Part shown: one piece after another, positions 42,556 to 52,295 of the stretch | How the letters are laid out: the number at the start of each line of letters is the position of its first letter | Numbering within the stretch: the stretch's first letter is position 1 | Assembly (NCBI GenBank): GCA_958299035.1 | Contig: CATQJL010000001.1 | Span: forward strand, 35,068,780 to 35,132,779 | Direction of reading: 5' to 3' | Source: Cylicocyclus nassatus | Taxonomy: Eukaryota; Nematoda; Chromadorea; Rhabditida; Strongylidae | Length of the DNA: 64,000 nt | Notes under the pieces: model-generated | The model's input: only the letters and a program-made list of their open reading frames with translations | Database searches by the model: none | What the model was told of the DNA's origin: nothing | Program-made: the position numbers and the translations under genes

Positions 42556-44508
42556 TTGCCTTTCCCTCGCTCCTTCTATAAACAACCAGATCCGATGCCT
42601 TCCGTCGACGCTAAATTTCGCGTACTTTCAAGTGAAATTTTCAGTGTTTTGAGTAGATTCAAGCACGTGCGCTATAATAACTTGACGCGAGAACAGTACC
42701 AAGGCTTCAAAGAAATTCGCAATTCTATAAAAGATCACTCCATTCGCGTTTCCGTTAGTGACAAGGGAGGTGACTTTGTGGTAATGCCGCAAACGTTAGA
42801 TAGACAACTTGCAGAGCTACTTCTCTCTGATGTCACTGTATACCAGCGCTCCACTAAGAAAGAATACCAGACACAATGCAAAAAACTTAACGAAGTGTGG
42901 GTTAGCGTAGCAAGATCTGTAGGATTGGACGAGAAACTTGTAATCAGGCTAAAGCTGGATAACCCAGTATGCCCAGTGTTCTACCATCTCGTAAAGACCC
43001 ACAAAATAACGTCAAGCGAGCTCGACTCCATGTCTGCGACAACATTCAAGATACGGCCGATTATAAGTTGTGTTGGCGGCCCCACAGATAGAATATCTTG
43101 GTTTTTGATTAGGATCGTAAGCCAATTGCTCACGAAGGTTCCTGCACATTTATCCAACACTCAACAGTTTGTAAAACAGTTGCGAGACGTGAATATTAGT
43201 GAAAATAGTGTTATCGAGTCCTTTGACGTTACCTCACTATACACTAATATTCAGAATGATGCCGCACTACAAGCACTGTCTGAAATGCTGGATTCTCATT
43301 ATAATGACATGGTAACTTTCGGATTGAGCAGAGCGTCCATACACTTTCTCATCAAAGAATGCTTAAAATGTAACATCTTCAAGTGGTCTGGGAATTACTA
43401 TTCCCAGATTCGTGGACTGGCGATGGGTCAACGCTTAGCCCCAGTCCTAGCCATTTGCTTTATGAGCAAAATTGAGGAACCCGTATTGGCACGCTTTCCG
43501 TTGATATACTGTCGTTACGTCGATGATTGCTGTATCATAACGTCGACACAGTCCGAAATGGACGAATGCTTCAGGATTTTGAACCAGCAATCACAGTATA
43601 TCAAGCTTACGCGCGAAACTCCGAAGGATGGATGGCTTTCTTTCCTGAATACCCAAGTACACCTATCTGATAACACCATCCGTATAAAGTGGTACCGGAA
43701 AGAAAGTTCCAAGAACATCATACTGCATGCCAATTCAGCACACCCGACAGCAGTAAAACGGGCTGTTGTTCGCAACATGTTCCGAACTGCCATGAACGTT
43801 TGTACAGGGCAACAAGAACGCCTTGAATCTAAGTTACTGGCTTCACAAATTGCGCGCAATAATGGCCACATGCTGCAAGCTTCCACCAATTGTAACACCT
43901 CGAAGTTTGCGAGCAATAATGGTCACTCGCGCAATAAGGACAGTAAGATACCCCTGTGCATACCGTTCATTTCTGACGCAGTCAGCTCTGCAATCAAACG
44001 ATGTGTGGTACAAGCACAATTACAAGATGAAGTCATAGTGGTAAACGTCCCGAATGACAACATCAAAAAACAATTAGTAAGGAATAGATTATATGACGTC
44101 GAATGTCTTTCGGAAGACTGTATAGTTTGCCCGTACGGTAAGATAGGCGATTGCGCGAAAATAGGGGTTGTGTACCAACTGGAGTGTCTGAGCTGTGGGG
44201 CCTTATATATTGGAGAAACGGGTAGAATGTTGCGGATAAGAATTAAGGAGCACTTATCGAATAAAAGGCGAGCTAATGCATTATCACCGTTGGGAAAACA
44301 TAAAATAGAAGCACACGATGGCGGTGAATTTGATGTGAAATGCACAATCCTATCATGCGAGGCAGAAATTGTAGGACGAAAAAGTATGGAAGCAGCATGG
44401 ATTTCCGTCAGAAATCCAAGCATGAATGACAGAAATGAATGCTTATCAATAGCGACCGAACTCTTGCCATATCTGTCGATATGTGAGTTACAGCCTGCAC
44501 ATATATAA
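42556..44508 (+). CDS. Penelope-like RT with GIY-YIG endonuclease, copy B
   Basis: Nearly identical to copy A over the whole 650 residues, with the same YVDD catalytic box and GIY-YIG block. Differences concentrate in the last 20 residues, which here end ...SICELQPAHI because the 3' copy has a 7-base segment (accgaac, about 44455) that copy A and the upstream pLTR lack. Bounded by pLTRs at 41316 and 44316. It is open throughout and could encode an active core enzyme, but the N-terminal region is broken. Confidence 0.95.
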   Translation: MPFPRSFYKQPDPMPSVDAKFRVLSSEIFSVLSRFKHVRYNNLTREQYQGFKEIRNSIKDHSIRVSVSDKGGDFVVMPQTLDRQLAELLLSDVTVYQRSTKKEYQTQCKKLNEVWVSVARSVGLDEKLVIRLKLDNPVCPVFYHLVKTHKITSSELDSMSATTFKIRPIISCVGGPTDRISWFLIRIVSQLLTKVPAHLSNTQQFVKQLRDVNISENSVIESFDVTSLYTNIQNDAALQALSEMLDSHYNDMVTFGLSRASIHFLIKECLKCNIFKWSGNYYSQIRGLAMGQRLAPVLAICFMSKIEEPVLARFPLIYCRYVDDCCIITSTQSEMDECFRILNQQSQYIKLTRETPKDGWLSFLNTQVHLSDNTIRIKWYRKESSKNIILHANSAHPTAVKRAVVRNMFRTAMNVCTGQQERLESKLLASQIARNNGHMLQASTNCNTSKFASNNGHSRNKDSKIPLCIPFISDAVSSAIKRCVVQAQLQDEVIVVNVPNDNIKKQLVRNRLYDVECLSEDCIVCPYGKIGDCAKIGVVYQLECLSCGALYIGETGRMLRIRIKEHLSNKRRANALSPLGKHKIEAHDGGEFDVKCTILSCEAEIVGRKSMEAAWISVRNPSMNDRNECLSIATELLPYLSICELQPAHI

Positions 44509-44808
44509 AGGATGATCCACTGAGCAGCTCTCAGTGTCGTCCGTGTCATTTGTGCGGCAACTGACTTCTCACTAACACCGCGGTGGATCAAAGGTCAGTT
44601 TCTTCATCGGCGTGTGCCTCAGTACGTTGCGCGCGGGACAAAGTCTAGGCTCACTGATGTTTGGCAATGGCGTTTGGCGGTCTTGTTTCAAAGATTCAAC
44701 TGCAATCTACTTCAGACCTCCGAAGACGACGACTGTGTCGAAACGTAAGGTCGAATAAAAGATACCACCGTAATAACCTGGGTTTGGCATACTGACTCAT
44801 AAAACTAT
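44316..44808 (+). repeat. Downstream pLTR of Penelope-like copy B
   Basis: Direct repeat of 41316-41803, ending ...aaaactat. After it the sequence becomes non-repetitive (ctggttaatt), so 44808 is the right end of the cluster. Confidence 0.85.
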
Positions 44809-44849
44809 CTGGTTAATTATTTGTTTAAATATATACTGCACATGAAGGA

Positions 44850-45567
44850 CTATAGATGAAATTCACAATGGCGGTATATACAAGTGCAATCAGTAATCAG
44901 TAAATCGTAGTATGGATGCTGTCCACGTAGAAGTCTGGAATGTAGTCTGGAATGTTCATAAAATGATAGTCGTATCAGCAAACAATCTTTTATCCTTAAC
45001 CCTTTGGGACATTGAGCGATTTCGTTGTCAAACAAGTCACACATCATTATTAGTCGCTTAGCCATTTCTCGTGACCGGCTAGAGTCAGCAAAAGTGATAC
45101 CATGATTTGAATTTATGTGACTCAATAGAAGAAATAAACTCAACACTGTTAGAGTAAAACAAGCTTATATCAAGGAAATTTGTACGACATATGAGCCAAC
45201 ACTATTATCAAATAAAAGAATTATTTAATGATAGTACTGCGCAAAAATATTTTAATGGTCTAATATAGAAATCAGCATATCAGGTCGTGAAATGAAGAAG
45301 TTTCAAAAATGAAGAGGAGAAAAAATTTAACCAAAAAGCAGCTCACCTGCGTGCATTCCAAAATCCAGCTTCCGGCACATGTTCAAGCTGATGCCAGATC
45401 GTAGCAATTTCGATGGCGAAGAAGCATTCGAGGAAGGAAATATCCCGTCACGAGGAGAATTATATCTGCTGTTATTCGGCAAAACGAGCATCCTAGATGG
45501 ATAACTGAGTTTAGATGCTATCACGTCGGCTGATAAATACACCGAACGTTGAGATTCACAAGCTTTT
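44850..45567 (-). CDS. Two terminal exons of an unrecognised host gene
   Basis: Exon 45567-45347 has a good acceptor (CTCCTTTTAG) and a GTGAGC donor and encodes 73 residues including YPSRMLVLPNNSRYNSPRDG. After a 201-nt intron ending ctctaacag, exon 45145-44850 encodes about 98 residues and ends in TAG; it includes MAKRLIMMCDLFDNEIAQCP. Phases match exactly (one base left, two bases gained). The upstream exons are not found; a repeat begins at 45657 and may have displaced them. No domain is recognised. Either a partial host gene or a well-formed coincidence. Confidence 0.4.
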
Positions 45568-45656
45568 CTAAAAGGAGCGTAGAAGGAAGGAAAGTGAATG
45601 ATTATTTGATTATGAATTTTCAAGCTACGAAGGAAGAGCCAGCGCTAATGCCAGTG

Positions 45657-45887
45657 CGCTGATGATTACTGCATCTGAGCGCGGACTAAGCGCCCCGCCC
45701 ACAAAGTGCCACACCCACTACCGTATTTCATGGCGATTTTCTTACAGCCAAACCCATGTTAATGGATCTTGTTGTGGCGTTTATGTTGGAAAATGTAACC
45801 TATGAATGTTTGGTCATGAACATAAGCAGGCTAGAATGATTCCAGTCTTTTAACACCATAATATCTGGCCATCTATGTTATCAAAGC
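45657..45887 (-). repeat. Interspersed inverted repeat, left member
   Basis: The reverse complement matches 48801-49017: agatattatggtgttaaaag, catgaccaaacattcat, gttacattttcca, ggtagtgggtgtggcacttt and gcagtaatcatcagc versus the corresponding blocks there. It could be one terminal repeat of a 3.4-kb element or one of two dispersed copies. Confidence 0.8.
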
Positions 45888-45899
45888 AAACTTATGAGT

Positions 45900-47660
45900 A
45901 AACTCTAATGCTAAAATAAACCGATGCCAGCTGCGACAAGCAGGAATCCCTCCGTTTCAAGAAAGTGGACTTTTCTGTCTCAGTTTACCGAAAATGGTTC
46001 ACACACGCACCTCCCGTGCAACTCATTACTGGCATCTGTTTGCTCAGCTAACCAATCACACATCAATAGTTTGGGCTGTAACCCTTGCTTATTGTTAGGT
46101 TATCTTTTATAAGTGTGATAATTGTAATTTGGTTTTCGCTGCAGACAATTAAGATGGGTTGGCAGACAAATTGTAAGTACTCTGAATTGCTTTGCCTCTA
46201 GGATGGCTTTGGATCGATTGTGACCATCAGCTTCATAGAAATCAAATTTCATCCACCAATTTCGCGCCTTCGTGACAAAGCGGATGTATTGCTTGCGTAC
46301 GTCGACTTGTGCCCATATAATGGCGACATCTGCATGTGAGGAGGGTTAGCCTTTGTTAAGAAGATATTCGATAGTTATAGTGTTGTCATGGCTTAATGAC
46401 CTTCAGCGGTGCTTCCTTTGTCTGACATAGTATTATGATGTCTGTTAAGTATTTCCTAAGTCTGTGTGAATGATCCATGGGAAAGGACTGAAGCAAACAT
46501 CGTCAACGGCTGATCAACGATGAATAACAAAAATTTTTAAATTAGAGTGTTGCAAATCTTTCGAAGGAGAAAGAAAGCGCGCTATAAAGCAACAGGCAAG
46601 TGTTCAAGTACGCTTCTTTGTTTCAGGTTGTTCTCATGAACTCTGTGACCTGTTCTTGGATGGTCAGCCCATAGCCACATATTTTTTTGCCACTTACCTA
46701 GCAACGCAACTTAAATACTTTATATTCAATACCTTAATCCGAGCTATGGCTGGCAGCGCTCATATTGCACCTGTTGCCAAATTTTCTTGTCTGCTTTTAG
46801 ATCACTTGCAATGCGCTAATTAGGAGATCTTAATCTCATTAGGCCTAATAATTGGTTTCGATCCATCGTAACGATAAAAAGCTCGAGGCTTCACCATATG
46901 AAAAATGCCGCGCTCAACAATTTTACGAAAAATGCTGAAGTGCCTTCCGATCAGGGCTCGGCCCAAGTGGCTTGCTAAGCAAGCTGGATATCGTTTTTGA
47001 GATAAAAAGCAAAGGGGGGGGGGGTTCGCTTTTGCGGGTTCAAAAACGAAAGTGGGAAATTGAGTGGGATAGAGTGGGAAATTGAAAACGATGACCAGCT
47101 TACAAGTAATCTCTGATGAGGAAACCAAGACGAGGAATGACAGAAAAATGGCGCGACCTGCACGCAACTACGTACTCTTTCTCTCCCCCTCTCCTCCCCC
47201 TCTTTCAATACACCTCATCATCTTCTGGAGACGTAAGAAGTCCTCACCACTGCGGTACCGATCTCACTCTTAGCAAAACTACCAGTTTTTCGCTCTAATA
47301 TGCTCTCCGTGCGCGAGTGCAAATCTGATCCAGCTCCGAGGAAGAGTTAGTTCATTCTCCCGTTTGTAGTGCAAATTATTTGCATGTTTTCACTTGGAAA
47401 GGATAATCACTGATGTGCTATGCGTAAATCAAGCTGCTGACTCTTTGTTTATCACACACTGATTCTTGGCTGTATTTTTTTCAAAGTTTCATTTTAGAAG
47501 CAGCTGAGTTCATTCCTACTTTCTTCGCGACAATGCCTACCTGCATTCGTCATGTATCCTTACACATCTGGGTAACCCTTTTCTTCTCATTGTCGACTTT
47601 CTTGAGTTTTTTCCTTGTTTTGTTATGGATTATATCTTGACTACTGGCAATCATCTTCGT
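45900..47660. other. No supported gene
   Basis: Possible start-plus-donor at 46157 (ATGGGTTGGCAGACAAATTGTAAG has too short a frame to judge), a poly-G run at about 47015-47027 and a pyrimidine-rich stretch at 47175-47215. Minus frames at 46820-47208 look hydrophobic but lack ATG. The sequence lies between the paired repeats at 45657 and 49017. Confidence 0.4.
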
Positions 47661-47665
47661 TCTTA

Positions 47666-47900
47666 GTCTCGGGTAGAGTTTACGCTATTTCATCGTCGCG
47701 ATTCATCGCGACAATGAAATCGACAAGTGTTACGGGTTCATTGCATGCCGATCTTGTTCTATTTCGGCTGTGATTAGTCACGATTGCGTTAAAACACTAT
47801 CACAACCGAAATGCAAGAAGATGGGCATGCAATGATATTGTTACTGTTGTCTTGTCGCGATGAATCGCGACGATGAAATCGCGTTAACTTCGCCCGAGGC
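47666..47900. mobile_element. TIR miniature element (about 235 bp)
   Basis: Inverted ends: CTCGGGTAGAGTTTACGC plus ATTTCATCGTCGCGATTCAT on the left, and the complement (ATGAATCGCGACGATGAAAT then CGCGTTAACTTCGCCCGAG) on the right, about 50 bp each. The TCGTCGCGATTCATCGCGA word is itself palindromic. A second inner pair (gcatgccgatcttgttc / agaagatgggcatgc) supports a hairpin. The GC-rich ends contrast with flanking DNA. Confidence 0.8.
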
Positions 47901-48275
47901 CTCGTTTTTTGGAGGTTTTTTCTAGGGATTATGGTCTATGGTTAAAGGGGACTTCGCAAAAATTCGCAGAAGTCAAAGGGGACTTCGTTTTTGCATTTTC
48001 ATCTAGCCACCTCGTGCCGAGCCCTGCTTCTGATACCCGTTTATGGTATTCTGTGAAATTACTGTTTATCTGATTGGTTATGTTTCTGCGGTGTTAGGCC
48101 AAAGCCGCGTATAAATCTAATGATGTAAATTGTTCTTAATTGCATTGCGCATGTTGCGGCTCGGTGGGCTCAGCACTCCCTTGCCCGCTCGACTGCCTAC
48201 ACAATCCTGCACCTGCTACCTGCACACCATAGCGCCGGTTAGCTACTCCGGTGCGACCGACAAATACCCCGCTGG

Positions 48276-48617
48276 GTGGCAATAAACCATAACAACAAAA
48301 GCGCGACTAGATTACTTAAAATTATCTTAGTAACAAACACTACAAAAGAACTATACTACGAAAATCCTAAACTAAAGGAGAAAATCCGGGACGAGTCCGC
48401 CTCGTCCCAAGCCGCCGATCATCACCAAGCTAAATCTAAGCGCAACGTCAGGGAATCCCGAGGGTCGACCGCTTACTCGCCTCCGCGTAGGACAGGTACG
48501 AGCCCTCTCCACTCCCGGTACAACCTTGAATTCAAGCTTCAAACTCTCCTCGTCGCGAATTTCATCCACGGGAGCTTGCTGGGGCAGCTGTCAAGCACGA
48601 TCGATAAGAAAACATGA
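48276..48617 (+). CDS. Open frame in GC-rich patch, unrecognised
   Basis: A 113-codon frame without ATG, including KLKEKIRDESASSQAADHHQ and LEFKLQTLLVANFIHGSLLG, ends at TGA 48615-48617. The opposite strand also has a 65-codon frame and, just outside it, a TATATAA-like box at about 48693, so direction is uncertain. It is noticeably GC-richer than flanks and lies within the segment bounded by the 45657/49017 repeats, so it may be transposon-borne. Confidence 0.25.
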   Translation: MAINHNNKSATRLLKIILVTNTTKELYYENPKLKEKIRDESASSQAADHHQAKSKRNVRESRGSTAYSPPRRTGTSPLHSRYNLEFKLQTLLVANFIHGSLLGQLSSTIDKKT

Positions 48618-48800
48618 GAAATCAAACGAATTTGAAAACGAGGTCATCGAAATCAAAAAGGCGTATGGCGCGCGTTGCGCGGTCTTATATACCCCTTGAC
48701 TTGGCAACGCGCCCAGCGAGTAGAGGTGAGCATAAAAGCAATAGCGCGCCGTTTTTTTTGTGTTTTTTGTTTTTTGTTTTTTTTTTAAGTTTGCTTTTGG

Positions 48801-49017
48801 TAACAAAGATGGGCAGATTCTTGGTGTGGAAACGCCGAAATCATCCTAGCATGCTTTTGCTCATGAACGAGCATTCATATGTTACATCCAGTACAAGTGT
48901 CACAGCAAGATCCATCAATATGGGTCTGGCTTAAGAAAATCACCATGGGATACGGTAGTGGGTGTGGCACTTTGTGGGAGGGGCGCTCAATCCGCGCTGA
49001 GCGGCAGTAATCATCAG
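48801..49017 (+). repeat. Interspersed inverted repeat, right member
   Basis: Partner of 45657-45887 in opposite orientation, diverged by substitutions and small indels; the clearest block is acggtagtgggtgtggcact. Immediately before it lies a T-rich tract (48750-48786). Confidence 0.8.
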
Positions 49018-49796
49018 CACGATCGAGTAAGAGGTGTGGCACACATCCACCGGATACGACCCTCTCCCCCTAAATTCTGTCTCGATACTCTTCCTTTGCA
49101 TTATTGTTAGCCTACCGAGAGCATAACCTAAAAGCTCTACCAAGCATAAACGCAACATACTTATGATTATCATGTCAAACAACCCCGTGGGCTAAGTTTT
49201 AGCGAATTGCGAATTTTGCGAATTCCCAACTTGTTTGAAAACGGCCACCCAAGTAAAGCTGTCAACTAAATTGAAGCAAATTAGCTACCCTTTTTTGTAC
49301 TCAATAAGCTACCCTTTTTTGTATTTAATACAAGGTCTAGGTTTGCGCTACTACGTGAACCGCCAGATTAGGCGACAAAAATGTACATATTCGATAGTCT
49401 GAGCCTCCTAGTTTACACTAAATTGATTTGAGCCCGATTGGTGTTCGTCTGAATTATTGAAAGCCAAGAACGAAACAAACGCAATTTTGGCTTGCCCTTC
49501 ATTATTTATCATTTAGGTTATTGAAGTAGGATTACAATAGTGAGCAAAGAAATGGTAGTTCTTTGTACTAATGCAGGAAGAAGTAGTTAACTCGCCTTCA
49601 AAGTCAAAACGTGATCTAAAATGACCATTTCACTTGAGCGGCCCAATATTTGGAAACCTCAGAGTTCGCTGAATCTTGGCCCGCAGGTGTTATTTGGCAT
49701 GCTAATTCGAGACCTGGGCCAACAAAGCTTTCTACCCTCCGGGGCCGATAAGGTAATACCAGAATAATCTAGGAGGATAAAAGCACTGTCCTGGTA

Positions 49797-50398
49797 TCGT
49801 CGTCCTCACCCCACTAGTCGGTCGATGGGCTAATTCGAATTTGAATTAGAGTTGCGGCGGAGCGCGGCGCTTCAGCTGTCAGTTCAAATTTATGCATGTT
49901 TTTTATCGTTATCCTCATTATTTGTTTGTTAATCTTTGTAATGTGAGGTAGCAAAGGTTTGCTAGCAAAATAAAACATCTTGTTGTGGTTGAGCGTTGTT
50001 TCGTTCTGCTAAGCTCATAACTTCAACTCTGTATATGGGTAAACTGCGAGAAAAGATACAGTTGGGAAGCATCTGCTGTACTCCTATCTTTGTGAGTAAT
50101 TAGTGCAAAAGTGCTGCTATAGTGGCAAATTGTACGTCACAATTGCCATCTCTATCGTTCCTCAAAGTCCACTCAAACAACCGAGCACAGAGCTAGAAAC
50201 AACACTCAAGAATAAGACGTCAATTTTGTTCGAGAACGTTGTCAAAATACACGATTACCAATCAAAGGCAAAAAAAGAACGAAAAAAAGTACGCAAAAGT
50301 TTGAACTGAGAACTGAGGTGCCGCTCTCCGCCCGATCGGCCTGCTCCAGCTCAAATTGAATTCGTTTACCGAGCCGACTAGTGGTGTGAGGACGACTA
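49797..50398. mobile_element. TIR miniature element (about 600 bp)
   Basis: Left end TCGTCGTCCTCACCCCACTA and right end TAGTGGTGTGAGGACGAC are inverted, with TA flanks (ctggTA, TAtaatc). Pairing extends inward through cggt/ccg, taattcgaatttgaatt/aaattgaattc and ggcgg/ccgcc blocks for about 90 bp, diverged. The interior is AT-rich with a Lys-rich 68-codon frame of no clear meaning. Confidence 0.72.
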
Positions 50399-50749
50399 TA
50401 ATCGGCTAGCCCCTGCAATTCCTTTGATAGGCATTCAGTAGCCTCTTCGACAATGATGTAGAGTGCGTTCGCGCATGCCCCTGAGTGTATCGAAGACGCC
50501 GAATCCTTTATCCTTTCATCCTTGATTGCGAGAGCGATGCTTTTATGCTTTTATAGGTCTTTTATGATGCTTATTGATGTAGATGGTGGGCCAAAACATT
50601 AATGTGCTAGTATTTTGCATGATGGGCCTATTCTGTTTGTCAACGAATACCATGTTATCGCTAACATTCAAATCACCTGGTAACGACCCCCCCCCCCCAC
50701 CTCTCCCTGGCCCCTCAATATGACCCATGTGTGGCATGCCACACTCCGT

Positions 50750-51060
50750 GCTCGACCCTGATTATCTTTCCTTGTAGCAGTCCAGGGGATAGGGGTCTGT
50801 CTGCCCGGGAATCGTGTAAGACAAGGGCAATCCTATTTATTCTCGCAAGCGATTCGTTGTGGGCTGATGCGCTATTCTATGACAAGCTGGCATACCCGCA
50901 TTACTTTCAAGTGCCATTCCTTATCCCCTTATCTTTTCGCTTTCAGCATTACTTACCCCCTTATACCAACTTCAACCCCCGTAACTCAAAGTTTGCAAAA
51001 ATTCGATGAAATCAATAGAGATAGTAAGTAACTCTAGAAACTATTATTGTACCGCTTGCA
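50750..51060. repeat. Interspersed repeat, related to 55330-55960
   Basis: Shares ordered blocks with 55380-55570: ccttatcccctt/ccatatcccctt, ttacc, ccgtaactcaaagtttgcaaa versus ccgtagctcaaactttgcaaa, then gaaatcaatag and actattattg/gtattattat. The orientation is the same. No gene is supported. Confidence 0.6.
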
Positions 51061-51069
51061 AAATCCTTC

Positions 51070-52230
51070 TGAGGGGGCCAGTAGGTGAGACTTGTCTTGC
51101 GCCGTATAGATATATTGGGTTGCAAGAAGGATTTCGAAGCTTCCAAAGTGTAGTACAACGAGTGGCCTCTAAATGCCAATTACTTGAGGGCAGGGACGTA
51201 CAAAAAAACACCGTGCAATAAATGATTTGATTCTTACCCATGTAATAATGATATTAGGTTTTATAATACAATTATTGCCTTGAACCAGTTCAAGAATTGA
51301 TGTATTCATTCTCGTAGAATCTTCCAACAGTTTGTGGCCTTATCGAATCTCGCAGTTGTTCTCGAAAATTATCAGCTTTTCTGTCAACGTACTTCACAAA
51401 CTCCAGCTCTTGAAACGGCACTCCCTTCACACATTACTGCTGACTTTCCAGGCTTTTGACAGACAAAAAAAGCATTAGCTTTTGACACTTTGTAAGACCC
51501 TGATTTTCAACACCAACGTTTAATCGCCTTATATTCGACTACGGCTCGTCTCGTGGCAAAATCTTTGATGAAAGAACACACTATGTTGTGAAAAAATGGC
51601 ATATCGACCAATATGACTATGCTAATTTGTTGCATACTGTCAGACTGCAGACATACTCTTTGCTCAACGACTCCTCAAACCATCTCATCAGTACCTCATT
51701 CAAATCTGAATTTTGAAGAGATTATTGCTCTTTTGTCTTTGTTTTCTTGCTTTATGTGAGAAGTCAGATTTGCCACGTTCTGGGTGAAGAAGTTATCAAC
51801 GAAATGAAAATCGACGACATCCAAGAGCTGTATATATAATCATCTTAGATAACAAAATTGGGGAAATCATAAAGTTACCAGACTGCCTGTTCCGACATAA
51901 GTTCTCGTATCTTTCTGATATGCCCAGGTGGTAGAAAAGGAATACTCTGTCATGGTCTTTCGAGTATTGTATCCTTCTGCCATGAGTTGGTAAATGGGAG
52001 CGTCTTTTGTTTCAGTATTTCTTCTTTACTGTACGGATTTTTTATAGTAATACATTTTATTGCAAAAAAAAACCATCGAAGGACTTTCAAGATAATGTCC
52101 TGTTTGTCTCTCACTTGTTTGCAAGATTGCTGCAGAAAAATTGCTTTGTCATAATCCTTCCCAATTTGCTTACTTGAATCGCATGAGTAACGCATCGAAG
52201 TCCATTTTCGCTAAAACAAACTGCGATGCT
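51070..52230. other. No supported gene
   Basis: AT-rich intergenic DNA upstream of the lectin gene. A plus frame ending at 51221 contains a C-x2-C followed by LLRGPVGETC, which superficially resembles a RING/TRAF loop but lacks the rest. A minus frame at 51950-52195 is not recognised. Confidence 0.5.
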
Positions 52231-52236
52231 TTACAG

Positions 52237-52245
52237 TATATATAA
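52237..52245 (+). promoter_or_regulatory. TATA-like box of lectin gene
   Basis: TATATATAA about 50 bp upstream of the candidate ATG at 52296, the only such box in the near upstream sequence. Confidence 0.4.
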
Positions 52246-52295
52246 TAGTGAAAATCATAGCTAATAGTGAAAACAAGTATTCAAAGGTATTTAGG

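Noticed and set aside
46820..47208. Minus-strand secreted protein with hydrophobic start
   Set aside because: The frames begin at TTG, not ATG, and the apparent hydrophobic stretch derives from pyrimidine-rich low-complexity DNA.
51006..51221. RING/TRAF-like zinc-finger exon (C-x2-C then LLRGPVGETC)
   Set aside because: Only the first loop resembles the family; the following cysteines and histidine are absent and the segment belongs to an interspersed repeat.
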